This document shows positions 12,846 to 14,251 of a stretch of DNA of 14,251 nucleotides, piece by piece. The notes below the pieces were generated by a model that was not told the origin of the DNA, did no database searches, and was given only the letters and a program-made list of their open reading frames with translations. The DNA is taken from positions 1-14,251 of the forward strand of contig CADFRV010000032.1 of assembly GCA_902836725.1 (NCBI GenBank), read 5' to 3'. The DNA comes from Muribaculaceae bacterium (lineage in GTDB: Bacteria; Bacteroidota; Bacteroidia; Bacteroidales; Muribaculaceae). Position numbers and translations under genes: made by a program. Numbering within the stretch: position 1 is the first letter of the stretch; each line of letters starts with the position of its first letter.

Positions 12846-14251
12846 TTATTTTCTCAGGACTTTCTTCCCTCCGACGATAACCACACCACGGGCATCATCG
12901 CCGACAGGCTGCCCCAGTATGTTGTATCGGCGCGTATCACCGGCCTCGCCTCCGTCGGCGGTTACAGCGGAAATGCCTACCGTAGGATCAGCCTCGAGGG
13001 GCATACGCATCCATGTGGAGTTCTTATCGGCGTCGCTACCGGAGAGTGTCTCATGCACGGCGACTGTGCGTCCGTTCACAAGATCCACGTTATGAAGCAT
13101 GTAGCAGCAATACATCTCGTCTTTTGCCGGTTTGCCGCCAAACGCCTCCCAGGGGATGGCTACGGTGACCACATATCCCTCATCGGAGGTTGACACTGTG
13201 GCTTTGGTGCCGTCCGGTTCCTCGTCGACCCACTTGGTGCCATTACCACGCTGGATGCCCAGAGTGCCGTCGGCGCCCACGCGGTAGCGGCGCAGTCCGG
13301 TTTTGGCAGAAGAGCGCGGTTTACCTGCCGAGAGCAGAAGCTCCACGCCGTCGGTGGAGTTTGCGTTGTCGGCGATGCGCACGCAGTCATCCTTCACATC
13401 CACACGGAAATAGAGGTAAGCATCGTCCCACATGGAGCGGATGCGTGCCTCGGCCTGCGACTCCGATCCGAGGAAAATATTCTTGTCGAGTTTATCCCAC
13501 TGCTGCACGCTTCCGGTCTGACGCGAGGCGATAGGACGCATTATGATGCCTTCGCTCGTCCAGATGCCGCTCTGGGCCACATCACCCTCTACCGTGCAGA
13601 CTGCCATGAGGGTAGAGTCGTTGTACTGCATGATACTGTTCCATATGGCTCTTGCACCGCTGTTGGTGGCAAAGGGGAAGGGGAAAGAGCGCGCGATGAA
13701 ATTCTTGGCGTTGCTGTCGCCCACATACACGGCCATGCGTCCGTGGGTGTCGGATGTTACGGGGTTGCGGTCCTCGCCGGAAGCGGCTGAATATACGGTC
13801 TCACCCGTGTTGAGCTGTATGATGTAAGGCTGCCCGCAATACACATCGGAAGAGAGGTATTCGCCCGATGATCCGAAGATCGGCCATCGGTGCTGGCTTC
13901 CACCGTCCACCTGGCCGCTCGCCCAGTTGTCATCGGCGTCGGTATGCACGATCATCGGTTTGAATGTGCCCATGAATCCGGGGTCCTCAATGGCCACGGC
14001 TATCCCCTTGCGGTTTTTCAGATACACCGGCACAGGCATGCCGTCGCGCGAATTGTTGCGGTAGGCCACGATTTCGGTACCAGGTTCCCAGCTGCGTCCC
14101 CCGTTGAATGAGCGGCGCATCGATATGTTCTGCGACCCGCCTGTGGCACTCGCCTCGTTGGCGAAATATATCTGCAGCTCGCCGCTTGGCAACTGGAGCA
14201 TCGCCGGCTCCCATACGCCGTAGCCATAGGTGTCTGTGGCAGTGTAGATCA
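12846..14251 (-). CDS. Secreted BNR/Asp-box propeller protein with CBM9-like domain and C-terminal sorting tail (5' end outside window)
   Basis: The frame is open to the right edge, so the first 467 or so visible residues are a C-terminal portion. The internal ATG at 14201 is not the true start, because the reading continues upstream (IYTATDTYGYGVWEPA). Numbering from that ATG, an Asp-box variant SFNGGRSW lies at 31-38, and residues 1-225 look like blades of a sialidase-superfamily beta-propeller (related to GH33/GH93-type proteins). Residues about 235-405 resemble a CBM9-like carbohydrate-binding module (SQAEARIRSMWDDAYLYFRVDVKDD, TDGVELLL). The final 28 residues (RRYNILGQPV...GVVIVGGKKVL) resemble the C-terminal sorting tail of secreted Bacteroidetes proteins. 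Catalytic residues cannot be assigned without the N-terminus, so a binding-only role is possible. A strong terminator follows. Confidence 0.75.
   Translation of the reverse strand, partial: IYTATDTYGYGVWEPAMLQLPSGELQIYFANEASATGGSQNISMRRSFNGGRSWEPGTEIVAYRNNSRDGMPVPVYLKNRKGIAVAIEDPGFMGTFKPMIVHTDADDNWASGQVDGGSQHRWPIFGSSGEYLSSDVYCGQPYIIQLNTGETVYSAASGEDRNPVTSDTHGRMAVYVGDSNAKNFIARSFPFPFATNSGARAIWNSIMQYNDSTLMAVCTVEGDVAQSGIWTSEGIIMRPIASRQTGSVQQWDKLDKNIFLGSESQAEARIRSMWDDAYLYFRVDVKDDCVRIADNANSTDGVELLLSAGKPRSSAKTGLRRYRVGADGTLGIQRGNGTKWVDEEPDGTKATVSTSDEGYVVTVAIPWEAFGGKPAKDEMYCCYMLHNVDLVNGRTVAVHETLSGSDADKNSTWMRMPLEADPTVGISAVTADGGEAGDTRRYNILGQPVGDDARGVVIVGGKKVLRK

Overview
The window looks like chromosomal DNA from a gut-type Bacteroidales bacterium, plausibly Muribaculaceae or a close relative. 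Three things suggest this: promoters of the Bacteroidetes type (TAnnTTTG at -7, TTTG near -33), the queA and DUF2027-Smr variants typical of that order, and a propeller/CBM9 protein ending in a Bacteroidetes-style sorting tail. Most coding sequence is GC-rich (one sampled parB line is 58% GC). The species is an inference; no rRNA or tRNA is present to anchor it.

Left part (1-5054), housekeeping. The N-terminal third of queA (tRNA queuosine synthesis) runs off the left edge on the minus strand. It diverges from a plus-strand pair: a DUF2027-Smr protein and an EFR1-type ferredoxin/flavodoxin fusion. surE (nucleotidase) converges on that pair. surE is divergent from parA-parB (chromosome segregation). 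The 254-bp spacer between the surE and parA start codons holds back-to-back promoter elements and a short cluster of TTATCAACA (DnaA-box-like) and TGTTCCAC repeats. parAB probably ends at a hairpin plus T-run terminator.

Middle (5168-6010). A lipoprotein with two tandem META domains stands alone between terminators. It is visibly AT-richer than its neighbours.

Right part (6012-12681), minus strand. A compact seven-gene operon reads, in transcription order: TetR regulator, TolC-type outer-membrane factor, HlyD-type lipoprotein adaptor, two ABC ATPases, two ABC-2 permeases. This is the Bacteroidales counterpart of the E. coli CecR-YbhGFSR exporter. The double ATPase YbhF is split into two overlapping genes here, and the outer-membrane channel is built into the operon. 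The regulator's own promoter has near-consensus -7 and -33 boxes, with inverted repeats between promoter and start codon, suggesting autoregulation. Motif differences between the two ATPases predict one consensus and one degenerate ATP site.

Right edge (12846-14251). The C-terminal part of a secreted BNR/Asp-box propeller protein with a CBM9-like module and sorting tail is transcribed toward the exporter operon. A strong intrinsic terminator separates the two.

I found no mobile element, CRISPR array, RNA gene or clearly new defence or biosynthetic system. The points most worth following up are the asymmetric split-YbhF exporter with its operator region and the DnaA-box-like cluster ahead of parAB.
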